DNA of 64,000 nucleotides, taken from positions 62,001-126,000 of the forward strand of contig NZ_JAKNUS010000008.1 in NCBI RefSeq assembly GCF_023155745.1, given 5' to 3'. The notes under the pieces were generated by a model. That model saw only the letters and a list, made by a program, of their open reading frames with translations, searched no databases and was not told the DNA's origin. Both the position numbers and the translations under genes were made by a program. The DNA comes from Microbacterium kunmingense. GTDB lineage: Bacteria > Actinomycetota > Actinomycetes > Actinomycetales > Microbacteriaceae. Below are positions 53,276 to 61,590 of the stretch, piece by piece (position 1 is the first letter of the stretch; every line of letters starts with the position of its first letter).

Positions 53276-54454
53276 GTGACATCCGCGCCGCCGGTCCCGC
53301 GCCCCGCTCGGGGGACGCTCTGGCGCGGCTGGACCACACCCCTCGACCTCGCGATCGCCGGGGGGATCGGCGTCTGGGCGATCCTCGAGGCGCTCCTCGT
53401 CCCCTCGGACTCGCCGATCGCGCAGCTGGCCTTCGCGGTGGCGATCTCCGCGCCGCTGATCGTGCGCCGACGGCTGCCGGAGGTCGTGCTCCTCGTCGTC
53501 GCGGCGGCGTTCGTCGCGCACGCCGCCACGGCGGGCGCCGACGCGACGTTCAACCCGTTCCCGAGCCTTCTCGTGGCGACGTTCACGGTCGCCGAGCGTG
53601 TCGCTCGATGGTGGCTCGCCGCCCTTCTCGGCGTGGTGCCGATCGCCGCGATGCTGGGCGCCGAAGAGCTCGGCTACTTCGGCTCACCGGGCATCGAGGC
53701 CGCGGGGGTCGTGTTCCTGCTCTTCTTCGTGGGAGGAACCTGGGCCGCGGGCCGTATCGTCCGGCTCCGGTCGCTGTCTGCGCAGACATCCGCAGCCGGT
53801 GCCGCGCAACGTGCGGCCGAGGCGGCGGCCTCTGAACGACGACGGATCGCCCGGGAGCTCCACGACATCGTCGCGCACTCGCTGTCGATCGTGGCGCTTC
53901 AGGCCGCGGCGGCCGAGCGGTTCGTGGACCGCGACCCGGCTCGCGCGCGCGTGCACCTCGATCACACGCGACGCACCGCCCAGAGCGCGCTCGACGAGAT
54001 GCGCCACCTTCTCGAGGTGCTGCGCGAGGACGACGCCACCTATGAGCCGCAGCCCGGCCTTTCCGCGCTGCCCGACCTCGTCGCCGAGACCGAGGCGGCC
54101 GGTCATCCGTGCCGCCTGACGATCACCCACCCCGAGCGCGGCGACGAGCTGCCCGACGGCGCCGCGCTGACGGTCTACCGACTCGTGCAGGAGGCGTTGA
54201 CCAATGCCCGCCGGCACGCCCCCGGCGCCGCGGTCGACGTGGTGGTCGACTGCGGCGACCGCCTCGTCGAGGTCACCGTTTCCAACGGACCTCCGACGAG
54301 TGCGCATGCGCGGCCCCTGACGACCGGGAGCGGCAACGGACTGCCCGGCATGCGGGAGAGGGTGCGACTCTACGGCGGTCTCCTGGACGCTCAGGCCACA
54401 CCCGAGGGAGGGTGGCGCGTACACGCGACCCTCCCGCTGGGGGTGACGAGATGA
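53276..54454 (+). CDS. Sensor histidine kinase, NarL/DesK type (HisKA_3)
   Basis: A 392-residue kinase. Four to five hydrophobic helices in the first 160 residues form the sensor; the H-box is RRIARELHDIVAHSLSIVAL with H196; the HATPase domain shows VQEALTNARRHAPG and GSGNGLPGMRERVRLYGG. GTG is 6 nt after TACGAT (53264-53269). The response regulator gene overlaps its stop codon by 4 bp. Signal unknown; such membrane-embedded sensors often respond to envelope stress. Confidence 0.92.
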   Translation: MTSAPPVPRPARGTLWRGWTTPLDLAIAGGIGVWAILEALLVPSDSPIAQLAFAVAISAPLIVRRRLPEVVLLVVAAAFVAHAATAGADATFNPFPSLLVATFTVAERVARWWLAALLGVVPIAAMLGAEELGYFGSPGIEAAGVVFLLFFVGGTWAAGRIVRLRSLSAQTSAAGAAQRAAEAAASERRRIARELHDIVAHSLSIVALQAAAAERFVDRDPARARVHLDHTRRTAQSALDEMRHLLEVLREDDATYEPQPGLSALPDLVAETEAAGHPCRLTITHPERGDELPDGAALTVYRLVQEALTNARRHAPGAAVDVVVDCGDRLVEVTVSNGPPTSAHARPLTTGSGNGLPGMRERVRLYGGLLDAQATPEGGWRVHATLPLGVTR

Positions 54455-55158
54455 TCGGGACACCTCCCCCGTCCCCCGCGTCCCCCGCGTCCCCGCGGAT
54501 CGTCGTCGCGGACGACCACGCCCTGGTGCGGTCGGGGATCATCGCGTTGCTCGAGGCAGCCGACCTCGACGTCGTCGGTGAGGCGGGAACCGGCCAGGAG
54601 GCCGTCGCCCTCGCGCGGGAGCTGTCACCCGACGTGGTGCTGATGGACATCCGGATGCCGGGGATGGACGGCATCGAGGCCACGGCCGCCCTGACGGCGT
54701 CGGACGACCCGCCCCGGGTGCTCGTGCTCACCACCTTCGACCTCGACGAGTACGTCTACCGGGCGTTGCAGTCGGGAGCGTCGGGGTTCCTCCTGAAGGA
54801 CGCGCCGCCTGACCGGCTGGTCGACGCCGTGAAGACCGTGGCGGCGGGGGAAGCGCTGCTCGCCCCGACCGTCACCCGGCGACTGATCGAGAAGTACCTC
54901 GAGACCCCGGCGCAGCCGCTCCCCGGCCCCACCGACCTGACACCGCGGGAGACGGAGATCTGGCTGCTGATCGCGCAGGGGCTGTCGAACCTCGAGATCG
55001 GTCGGAAGCTCTTCCTGAGCGAGGCGACGGTGAAGGCCCATGTGACTCGTCTGCTGAGCAAGCTGGGTGTGCGCGATCGCGTGCAGGCGGTCGTCGTCGC
55101 CTACGAGACGGGTGCCGTGCGTGTCGGCGATCGACGGTCGTCGCGCACCGAGCGCTAG
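54451..55158 (+). CDS. NarL/LuxR-type response regulator
   Basis: A 235-residue regulator: receiver with D66 in VVLMDIRMPGMDGI and K in FLLKDAPP, then a LuxR helix-turn-helix (LTPRETEIWLLIAQGLSNLE, ATVKAHVTRLLSKLGVRDR). The N-terminus holds a short SPASPASP repeat of low complexity. ATGA overlap with the kinase gene. Likely binds the palindrome at 53225-53240. Confidence 0.92.
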   Translation: MIGTPPPSPASPASPRIVVADDHALVRSGIIALLEAADLDVVGEAGTGQEAVALARELSPDVVLMDIRMPGMDGIEATAALTASDDPPRVLVLTTFDLDEYVYRALQSGASGFLLKDAPPDRLVDAVKTVAAGEALLAPTVTRRLIEKYLETPAQPLPGPTDLTPRETEIWLLIAQGLSNLEIGRKLFLSEATVKAHVTRLLSKLGVRDRVQAVVVAYETGAVRVGDRRSSRTER

Positions 55159-55167
55159 GGTGTGCGC

Positions 55168-55653
55168 ATGATGCCCTGGGAGAACGTCGCGGCCTTCGTC
55201 GTCGCCTCGGTCGCCATCATCCTCATCCCGGGGCCCAGTGTGCTCTTCGTCATTGGCCGTTCGATCGCCCTGGGGCGTCGAGCCGGCGCGCTCAGCGTGA
55301 TCGGCAACGCACTCGGCACGGTGCCCGCGGTCGTCGCCGTCGCGTTCGGCGTCGGTGCGATCGTGGCGTCATCGGTCGTCGCGTTCACCGTTCTGAAGAT
55401 CGCCGGAGCCCTCTATCTCGTCTACCTCGGCGTGCAGGCGATACGGCACCGCAACGACGTCGTCGGGCGGACCTCGACGCCGAGCGGCGGCACGGCGCGT
55501 CTGCTTCGCGACAGCGCGTGGGCGCTCGCGGCCGGGACGGCGCGGGCGTGGTTCGCGACCTCACCCCGCCGGATGGCGACGCTGTCGGGCACCGGCGGCG
55601 TCATGATGATCGGCCTCGGCGGAACGCTCGCCCTCACGGGCTCGAAGACCTGA
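55168..55653 (+). pseudogene. LysE/RhtB-family exporter with in-frame internal deletion
   Basis: The frame is open for 161 codons from an ATG 6 nt after TAGGGT. It starts as a normal LysE protein (AAFVVASVAIILIPGPSVLF, LKIAGALYLVYLGVQAIRH) and ends as one (SAWALAAGTARAWFATSPRR and LSGTGGVMMIGLGGTLAL). Between RLLRD and SAWALAAG the family segment with the NPK motif and two membrane helices, about 45-50 residues, is missing. The usual length is about 205-210. The product keeps the frame but probably cannot work as a transporter. Confidence 0.72.
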
Positions 55654-55658
55654 CGGGC

Positions 55659-56642
55659 TCACGCGACCGCGACGTCGTGCGCGGCATCCCACCACTCCAG
55701 CACCCGCGTGCCGATGAGTGTCAGCCAGGGTGAGGGCTCGCCCTCGGGCACATCCATGTGGAACCAGACGCGGCCGGGCAGCCGACGCGACTGGACCCAG
55801 GTGCCATCGGGCTGACGCTGGTCGCGCACGACCTGAATGGCCTCGTCGAGACGCTCATCAGGGGGGAGAGCGTCGAACTCGGACGCATCCCGGAAGTAGT
55901 CGAGGGCGGCGAGCGCGCTGTAGACGTGCCGGTTCGGATAGAGGAACTGCGTGGCGAACGGGGCGACGAGCTCGCCGGTCGATGCCCGGTACAGCAGCCT
56001 GCGAGACAGGAGGTACTCCTCACCGGTGCGACGCACCTCGGTGAGCGTCCGGTCACCGGTCAGCCGCTGATACGCCAGGAGTCCGCGCAGGGCATTGAGC
56101 GTCGAGTGGAACGACGAGCGCACCGAGTCTCCCTCCTCGGCTTCGCAGTTCCACCCTCCGTCCGCGAGGCGATGCTCGCGGAACCACGCGGCGAGTCCGG
56201 ACATGTCGACACCGAGCCATGCCCCGTTGGCCAGCGTGAAGGAGTTGATGCACACATCCACCTCCCCACCCCAGTACGGCAGGTCGTCGTACTCCCAGCG
56301 GCTGTTCCGCGCGAGCTTCTCGGCCGTGTCGCCGAGGGCCTCGGCGGGCACGCCGAACTCGCGCAGGTCTTTCAGCGTCCAGGTCGTCGCATTCCAAGGC
56401 TGACCCGGCTGCTGCGCCTCCTCACTGTCGAAGTACCCCGCGGGGAAATACGCCCCGCCCGCCCACTGGCCGTCGGCGTCCTGCCTCGACAGCAGCAGGG
56501 CCCCCCAGCCCTCGTGAGCGACGCGCTCGCGGGTCGCCTCCCAAATCGCGGGAGGCGCGTGCGCGACATCCCTCTCCACCTGCCAACGCAGTGCGGGGTC
56601 GGTGTCGAGCATCCACGCCAGAGTGCGCTCATCGATCGTCAT
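55659..56642 (-). CDS. Squalene-cyclase/prenyltransferase-like (alpha/alpha toroid) protein
   Basis: A 327-residue soluble protein made of repeated helical pairs with QDADGQWAGGAYFP, LADGGWNCEAEEGDSVRSSF and RQPDGTWVQSRRLPG, the QxxDGxW-like repeats of terpene cyclase/prenyltransferase-type toroids. The DxDD acid motif of squalene-hopene cyclase is absent, so cyclase activity is unlikely. ATG at 56642 is 7 nt after TACCGT. Function unknown. Confidence 0.7.
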   Translation of the reverse strand: MTIDERTLAWMLDTDPALRWQVERDVAHAPPAIWEATRERVAHEGWGALLLSRQDADGQWAGGAYFPAGYFDSEEAQQPGQPWNATTWTLKDLREFGVPAEALGDTAEKLARNSRWEYDDLPYWGGEVDVCINSFTLANGAWLGVDMSGLAAWFREHRLADGGWNCEAEEGDSVRSSFHSTLNALRGLLAYQRLTGDRTLTEVRRTGEEYLLSRRLLYRASTGELVAPFATQFLYPNRHVYSALAALDYFRDASEFDALPPDERLDEAIQVVRDQRQPDGTWVQSRRLPGRVWFHMDVPEGEPSPWLTLIGTRVLEWWDAAHDVAVA

Positions 56643-56685
56643 GCACGGCACGGTAGTCCGCGGGTCGGACATCCGGAACTGCAGA

Positions 56686-56970
56686 TCAGTCCCGGACCTC
56701 GATCACGATCGACGTCCCGTCGGCGATGACACCCGGCCCCCTGTCGGGCGTGGGTGCGGGAACGGGGATCTGCTGCTCGGTCTCCCACGCCAGCCGCGCC
56801 TCGTGCGCGGCCGGGTGGAACAGTTCGTCGACACCGAGAAGCCCCCCGGATGACGGCGTCGAGCCGTCCGTCTGATCTCGGTGCCGCAGCGAGGCGACCC
56901 CGACGCCGACGAAGACGACGGGAATGCAGAGCACGAGCGCGACGGTTGCCCAGCCCAGGACATCAGTCAT
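56686..56970 (-). CDS. Small single-helix membrane protein
   Basis: A 94-residue protein with one N-terminal membrane helix (VLGWATVALVLCIPVVFVGV) and a cytoplasmic or exported soluble tail with LGVDELFHPAAHEARLAWE. No family known to me. ATG is 7 nt after TAGCCT. It lies upstream of the toroid protein gene on the same strand, 43 bp apart. Confidence 0.72.
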   Translation of the reverse strand: MTDVLGWATVALVLCIPVVFVGVGVASLRHRDQTDGSTPSSGGLLGVDELFHPAAHEARLAWETEQQIPVPAPTPDRGPGVIADGTSIVIEVRD

Positions 56971-57050
56971 GCGAACCAGGCTAGAAGGAGGCCGGAGCGG
57001 TCCGCGTCCCCCGAAAGGATGACATTCCGGGCACGGCCTAGTCTGTGGGG

Positions 57051-58319
57051 ATGCGCGACGGAGCCGGTCGGGACGGCGAGATCCTGCGGCTGCGACCCTT
57101 CGCCTTCTTCTGGGGCGCGTCGACGCTGCGGGCGGTCGGGGGCGCGATGGCGACGATCGCCTTCCAGGTCATCATCGTCACCGTCCTCGAGGCGACACCC
57201 GCACAGATCAGCATCCTCAGTGCCCTCAGCGTCGTTCCCTACCTCTTCCTCGGGCTCATCGTCGGTGCGCTCATGGATCGGTGGCGGAGACAGCGCACCC
57301 TCGTCCTCACCAGCGTCGGACGGGTCATCGCCTTCGCCGTCGTCGCGGTCCTCCTCGCCACCGACGCCCTGGACTTCTGGTCCCTCGCCGCGGTCACGCT
57401 GGTCGTCGGAGTGCTGACCCTGTTCGCCGACTCCGCCGCACAACCGCTCCTCCCCCGGATCGTCCCGCGCCGCTCCCTCGTGCACGCCAACGCCCGCCTC
57501 GCACAGAGCGAGACCGTCGCGGGAACGGCGGGGCCCGCCCTCGGCGGCTTCCTGCTGAACCTCGTCGGGCCGACGATCCTGTTCACCATCGAAGCGGTCA
57601 TCCACGCGCTCGCCGCGCTGCTGCAAACCCGCATCGCGGTCTCCGAGCCGCCGAGCACCCGGCGGGCACCGGCGCGACATGTCGGACACGACATCGCCGA
57701 CGGCATGCGCTACACCTACCGGCACCGCACGCTCCGCCCCCTGGCGATCTCGATCCACGTGTGGTTCCTGGCCAACAGCATCATCGCCACCGTGCTGGCG
57801 GTCTACGTCCTCCGCGAGCTCGCGCTCCCCTCGTGGGCGTTCGGTCTCGCCCTCGCCATCGGTGGTGCCGGCGGCTTCGCAGGCGCGCTCATCGCCCCGC
57901 GCGTCGGGGCCCGCCTCGGCGCCGGACGGGCGATCCTCCTCGGACGCACCCTGGTCGTCATCCCCTGGCTCGTCCTCGCGGCGGCACCGCTGACCGCCGC
58001 CAGCGGCACCGGCCCGATCCTCGTCGTGGTCGGCCTCGCCCAGCTTCTCTACGGTCTCGGCATGGGACTCGAAGACGCGAACGACATCTCCTACCGTCAG
58101 GCCGTCGCCCCCGACGACATCCAGGGCCGGATGAACGCCACGATCCGCACGATGAATCGCGTCGTCTTCTTCGTCGGAGCGCTCCTGGCCGGCATCCTCA
58201 TGACCTGGCTCGGCTACCAGGCCACGATCGGGGTGGCCGCCGTCATCTTCGCCGCCGCGGCCCTCGTCGTCGTGGTCTCACCGCTCCGCGACGCGCGGCA
58301 TCCTGAGGGTTCACCGTGA
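57051..58319 (+). CDS. MFS transporter (EntS/MFS_3-like)
   Basis: A 422-residue membrane protein with about 12 helices. FFWGASTLRAVGGAMATIAF opens it, LGLIVGALMDRWRRQRTLVL is motif A, and VPRRSLVHANARLAQSETVA is the long cytoplasmic loop typical of EntS-like exporters. The ATG at 57051 is 6 nt after TAGTCT, which decides the start over the GTG at 57045. Substrate may be a small metabolite or antibiotic; not assignable. Confidence 0.88.
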   Translation: MRDGAGRDGEILRLRPFAFFWGASTLRAVGGAMATIAFQVIIVTVLEATPAQISILSALSVVPYLFLGLIVGALMDRWRRQRTLVLTSVGRVIAFAVVAVLLATDALDFWSLAAVTLVVGVLTLFADSAAQPLLPRIVPRRSLVHANARLAQSETVAGTAGPALGGFLLNLVGPTILFTIEAVIHALAALLQTRIAVSEPPSTRRAPARHVGHDIADGMRYTYRHRTLRPLAISIHVWFLANSIIATVLAVYVLRELALPSWAFGLALAIGGAGGFAGALIAPRVGARLGAGRAILLGRTLVVIPWLVLAAAPLTAASGTGPILVVVGLAQLLYGLGMGLEDANDISYRQAVAPDDIQGRMNATIRTMNRVVFFVGALLAGILMTWLGYQATIGVAAVIFAAAALVVVVSPLRDARHPEGSP

Positions 58320-58357
58320 CCCGGGTCGCGAGAGCCCGACCGGCGTAGCCTGGTGGC

Positions 58358-59479
58358 ATGAAGCCCGCCCCCGGCGCACGCGTCCGTCGTCCCCTCATCT
58401 GGACCTCGGTGATCGCGGTGCCGCTCCTGGCGGGTGCCGCGATCGCGGCGCCGATGGCAGCCAGCGGCGCGGTCGACCTCCCCGACAAGACCCCGGCAGA
58501 GCTCATCGCGTTCGCCGAAGCGAGCGACGTCGACGCCCTCAGCGGCACCATCGAGCAGACGTCCGAGCTCGGCCTCCCCGATCTCGACGCCCTCACCGGT
58601 TCCCCCGACGGCGACGACGACGACGCATCGGCGGCGCAGCTCGACGATCTCATCTCCCTCGTCACCGGATCGCACACGGCGAAGGTCTATCTCGACGGCG
58701 ACAGCGCGCGCCTTCAGGTGCTCGACCGACTCGGCGAGCGGAACGTCTACGTCGACGGTGCTGCCGACGAGGTCTGGTACGTCGACAGCGAAAGCCTGTC
58801 GGCGACGAAGCTCATCCTCCCGAGCGAGGACGATCTCGCGGACGCCTACGGACGCGACGCGACGGCCCCCCGACCAGGCGCTCTGCCGACCCCCGACGAG
58901 ATGCTCGATCAGGCCCTCGCCCGTCTGGATGACAGCACCGAGGTGACCGTCGGCACCGACGCGCGTGTCGCCGGTCGCGAGGTCTACGAACTCATCCTGA
59001 CCCCCCGCACCGACGACACCCTGGTCGGCGATGTACGATTCGCCGTCGACGGCGAGACCGGCGTCGCCCTCGCGGCATCCGTCAGTTCCCGCGCCGCCAC
59101 CGCACCCGCCTTCGAGATCGCCTTCACCGAGGTCGATTTCTCCGCCCCCGACCCCGCCGTCTTCGCCTTCGCACCCGGCGCCGACATCACCGTGACCGAG
59201 AAGGACGTGCCCCTGCCCGCGAAGGACGACCGGGGCTCCGCCTCCGCGCCGGATGCGGCCGCGCCGACCGTCATCGGTGAGGGCTGGTCGGCCGTCGTCG
59301 AACTGCCGACCCCGGGGATCGACGCCGAACAGCAGGCGATGATCGACGGCCTCACCACCGCCGTCGACGGCGGCCGGGCGCTGCAGACATCGCTGGTGAG
59401 CGTCATGATCGCCGACGACGGGCGCATCCTCGTCGGCGCCGTCCCGACGCAGCGCCTGGTCGACGTCGCCGGACGCTGA
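58358..59479 (+). CDS. Exported LolA/DUF2092-like lipoprotein-carrier-fold protein
   Basis: A 373-residue protein with a signal peptide (RRPLIWTSVIAVPLLAGAAI). The mature part has a beta-rich LolA-like fold: HTAKVYLDGDSARLQVLDRL, ERNVYVDGAADEVWYVDSES, VAGREVYELILTPRTDDTLV and AFEIAFTEVDFSAPDPAVFA. ATG is 6 nt after TAGCCT. It heads an operon with the ABC transporter (ATPase 9 bp later, then permease), so it may be its extracytoplasmic partner or sensor. Confidence 0.8.
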   Translation: MKPAPGARVRRPLIWTSVIAVPLLAGAAIAAPMAASGAVDLPDKTPAELIAFAEASDVDALSGTIEQTSELGLPDLDALTGSPDGDDDDASAAQLDDLISLVTGSHTAKVYLDGDSARLQVLDRLGERNVYVDGAADEVWYVDSESLSATKLILPSEDDLADAYGRDATAPRPGALPTPDEMLDQALARLDDSTEVTVGTDARVAGREVYELILTPRTDDTLVGDVRFAVDGETGVALAASVSSRAATAPAFEIAFTEVDFSAPDPAVFAFAPGADITVTEKDVPLPAKDDRGSASAPDAAAPTVIGEGWSAVVELPTPGIDAEQQAMIDGLTTAVDGGRALQTSLVSVMIADDGRILVGAVPTQRLVDVAGR

Positions 59480-59488
59480 CACCCGCCG

Positions 59489-60466
59489 GTGACGATCCCC
59501 TCTGACGCCGACCGCACGACGGACCTGGCCGTCGAGACGCACGGCCTCACGAAACGATTCGGCACGCAGACCGCCGTCGACGGGATCGATGTGGCGGTGC
59601 CGCGCGGGGCGGTGTTCGGATTCCTCGGGCCCAACGGGTCGGGAAAGACGACGACGATCCGGATGCTGCTGGGACTCATCCGCCCGAGCGGTGGTCAGGC
59701 GATGGTGCTCGGGGAGGCGATGCCGCGCTCGCTCGACAGCGTCCTGCCGCGGGTCGGCGCCCTCGTCGAAGGTCCCGCGTTCTCCCCCTTCCTCACCGGT
59801 GAGCAGAATCTCCTCCGCTTCGACGCCGCCGACAGGCACTCGTCCGGCCGCACCCGCCGCGAGCGGGTCGCCCGGGCGCTCGAGCGCGTCGGCCTCAGCC
59901 ACGCGGCGAAGAAGAAGGCCCACGCGTACTCGCTCGGGATGAAGCAGCGCCTGGGGCTCGCGACGGCCCTCCTCATGCCCCGTGACCTCCTCGTGCTGGA
60001 TGAACCGACGAACGGGCTCGACCCGCAGGGAACCCGCGAGGTGCGTGCGCTGATCCGGTCGCTCGCCGCCGACGGGACGACCGTCTTCGTCTCGAGCCAC
60101 CTGCTCGCCGAGGTGGAGCAGCTCTGCACGCACGTCGGTGTGATGAGCGGGGGTCGCCTCGTCGCGCAGGGCACGCTCGACGAGTTCCGTCGCTCGGGTT
60201 CGCGGTCGCGGGTGCAGGTGCGCACCCCCGACGTCGAGTCGGCCTGGGCCGTGCTCGCCTCCTTCGGAGTGGAAGCGGAAGGTCGGGAGGCCGCGGACGA
60301 CCGTGACACCGCGACCGGCGTCATGCCCGCCGGCGTCTCGCCGGAAGCGATCGTGGCCGCCCTCGTCTCCGCGGGCGTGCGGGTGCGGGGATTCGCCGTC
60401 CTGACCGAGAGCCTCGAGCAGCGCTTCGTGGAGCTCACCGGGGAGGGCTTCGATGTCGTCGCGTGA
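59489..60466 (+). CDS. ABC transporter ATP-binding protein
   Basis: A 325-residue ATPase of the CcmA/NodI type. Walker A is GPNGSGKTTTIRMLLGL, the Q-loop lies near EGPAFSPFLTGEQN, the signature reads YSLGMKQRLGLATALL, Walker B is LLVLDEPTNGLDP, and VSSHLLAEVEQL follows. The C-terminal 90 residues form the usual extension. GTG start, weak ribosome-binding site; it lies 9 bp after the LolA-like gene and overlaps the permease gene by 14 bp. Confidence 0.92.
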   Translation: MTIPSDADRTTDLAVETHGLTKRFGTQTAVDGIDVAVPRGAVFGFLGPNGSGKTTTIRMLLGLIRPSGGQAMVLGEAMPRSLDSVLPRVGALVEGPAFSPFLTGEQNLLRFDAADRHSSGRTRRERVARALERVGLSHAAKKKAHAYSLGMKQRLGLATALLMPRDLLVLDEPTNGLDPQGTREVRALIRSLAADGTTVFVSSHLLAEVEQLCTHVGVMSGGRLVAQGTLDEFRRSGSRSRVQVRTPDVESAWAVLASFGVEAEGREAADDRDTATGVMPAGVSPEAIVAALVSAGVRVRGFAVLTESLEQRFVELTGEGFDVVA

Positions 60467-61316
60467 GGACGCCGTGATGCGATCGGCGGGCCCCACCGGA
60501 TGGGGGACGCTGCGGTTGCTGGGCAACGAGCTGTCCGTTCAGTTCCGGCGGTGGCGGACCTGGGCGATGCTCGGAGCCCTGGCGCTCATCCCCCTCCTCC
60601 TCGGCGTCGCGATCCGCTTCTTCGGTGGCTCCGACCCCGGACGCGGTCCGGCGTTCCTCGACCAGATCACCGGCAATGGGCTGTTCGTCGGACTGGCTGC
60701 CCTCACCGTCGCCATCCCGCTCTTCCTGCCGCTGACGGTCAGCGTGACCGCCGGCGACGCCATCGCCGGTGAGGCGAGCCATGGGACACTCCGGTACCTG
60801 CTGATCGCGCCGGCCGGTCGCATCCGCCTGCTGCTGGTCAAATACCTCAGCGCCGTCGTGTTCTGCCTCGCCGCGACCCTCACGGTGGTGGCCGTCGGGT
60901 CGATCGTCGGGGCAGCCCTCTTCCCGGTGGGGCCGATCACACTGCTCTCGGGGGCGCAGGTCTCGATCGGCGAGGGGATGCTGCGACTTCTCGCAGTCGG
61001 GGCGTACGCCTCCATCTCGCTCATCGGCCTGTCGGCCATCGGCCTCTTCCTCTCGACGCTGACCTCGGTGCCGGTCGGCGCGATGGCGGCGACCGCGATC
61101 CTCGCCGTCACCGCGCAGATCGTCGGGGCCATCCCTCAGCTCGACGCCCTGCATCCCTGGCTCTTCACCGATCGGTGGCTCGACTTCGGCGACCTCCTCC
61201 GATCGCCCGTCGTCTGGGACTCGTTCGCGGCCAACACCCTCCTGCAGGCCGGGTACGTCGTGGTGTTCGGAGCCGCCGCGGTCCTCCGATTCGCGACGAA
61301 GGACGTGCTGTCGTGA
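60453..61316 (+). CDS. ABC transporter permease (ABC-2 type)
   Basis: A 287-residue permease with about six helices. ARRWRTWAM-like entry (QFRRWRTWAMLGALALIPLL), VTAGDAIAGEASHGTLRYLL is the conserved ABC-2 loop, and LIGLSAIGLFLSTLTSVPVG a middle helix. With the ATPase it forms a probable exporter; the cargo is unknown. GAGGG precedes the ATG. Confidence 0.88.
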   Translation: MSSREDAVMRSAGPTGWGTLRLLGNELSVQFRRWRTWAMLGALALIPLLLGVAIRFFGGSDPGRGPAFLDQITGNGLFVGLAALTVAIPLFLPLTVSVTAGDAIAGEASHGTLRYLLIAPAGRIRLLLVKYLSAVVFCLAATLTVVAVGSIVGAALFPVGPITLLSGAQVSIGEGMLRLLAVGAYASISLIGLSAIGLFLSTLTSVPVGAMAATAILAVTAQIVGAIPQLDALHPWLFTDRWLDFGDLLRSPVVWDSFAANTLLQAGYVVVFGAAAVLRFATKDVLS

Positions 61317-61341
61317 CGCGCGGCTCACGGTGATCACGAAA

Positions 61342-61383
61342 AGGTAACGGAAACACTTCCCTTCGTTACCTCGCCGTTATAGA
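61342..61383 (+). promoter_or_regulatory. Promoter and palindromic operator of small RNA copy 1
   Basis: AGGTAACG (61342-61349) and CGTTACCT (61364-61371) form perfect 8-bp arms around 14 bp; GTAACG is reminiscent of MtrA-type boxes. TATAGA (61378-61383) is the -10 element; no good -35 exists, suggesting activator dependence. Confidence 0.55.
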
Positions 61384-61389
61384 GTGCTC

Positions 61390-61490
61390 GCACGGTAGTT
61401 GTTTTGCTGTGGCAGCTGCCGACATGTGATTGCAGGACACTCTTGGTGCAAGGGACAAGGGCCGGTCGGGAGCCTCACCGACCGGCCCTT
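61390..61490 (+). ncRNA. Putative small RNA, copy 1
   Basis: Start is estimated 7 nt after the TATAGA box; the end is the terminator stem AAGGGCCGGTCGG (61457-61469) pairing perfectly with CCGACCGGCCCTT (61478-61490), 8-nt loop. The body can form TTGCA/TGCAA around CACTCTTGGTG. A frame through it (FCCGSCRHVIAGHSWC) lacks a credible start codon or ribosome-binding site, so a non-coding product is preferred. I do not recognise an Rfam family. Confidence 0.65.
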
Positions 61491-61540
61491 ACTCTGTGCC
61501 GGCGCCCGCTCGGCTTATACATCCCCTGAGAATCACGAAA

Positions 61541-61584
61541 AGGTAACGACGAGCCCTTCCCTTTCGTTATCTCCCCGTTATAGA
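61541..61584 (+). promoter_or_regulatory. Promoter and palindromic operator of small RNA copy 2
   Basis: AGGTAACG (61541-61548) and CGTTATCT (61565-61572, one mismatch) frame 16 bp; TATAGA at 61579-61584 is the -10 element. The arrangement repeats that of copy 1 with a diverged centre. Confidence 0.5.
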
Positions 61585-61590
61585 GTGCTC

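Noticed and set aside
54475..54500. Short tandem repeat TCCCCCGCG at the start of the NarL-type regulator gene
   Set aside because: It encodes a low-complexity SPASPASP segment within a normal gene; no evidence for phase variation, since the unit is 9 bp and keeps the frame.
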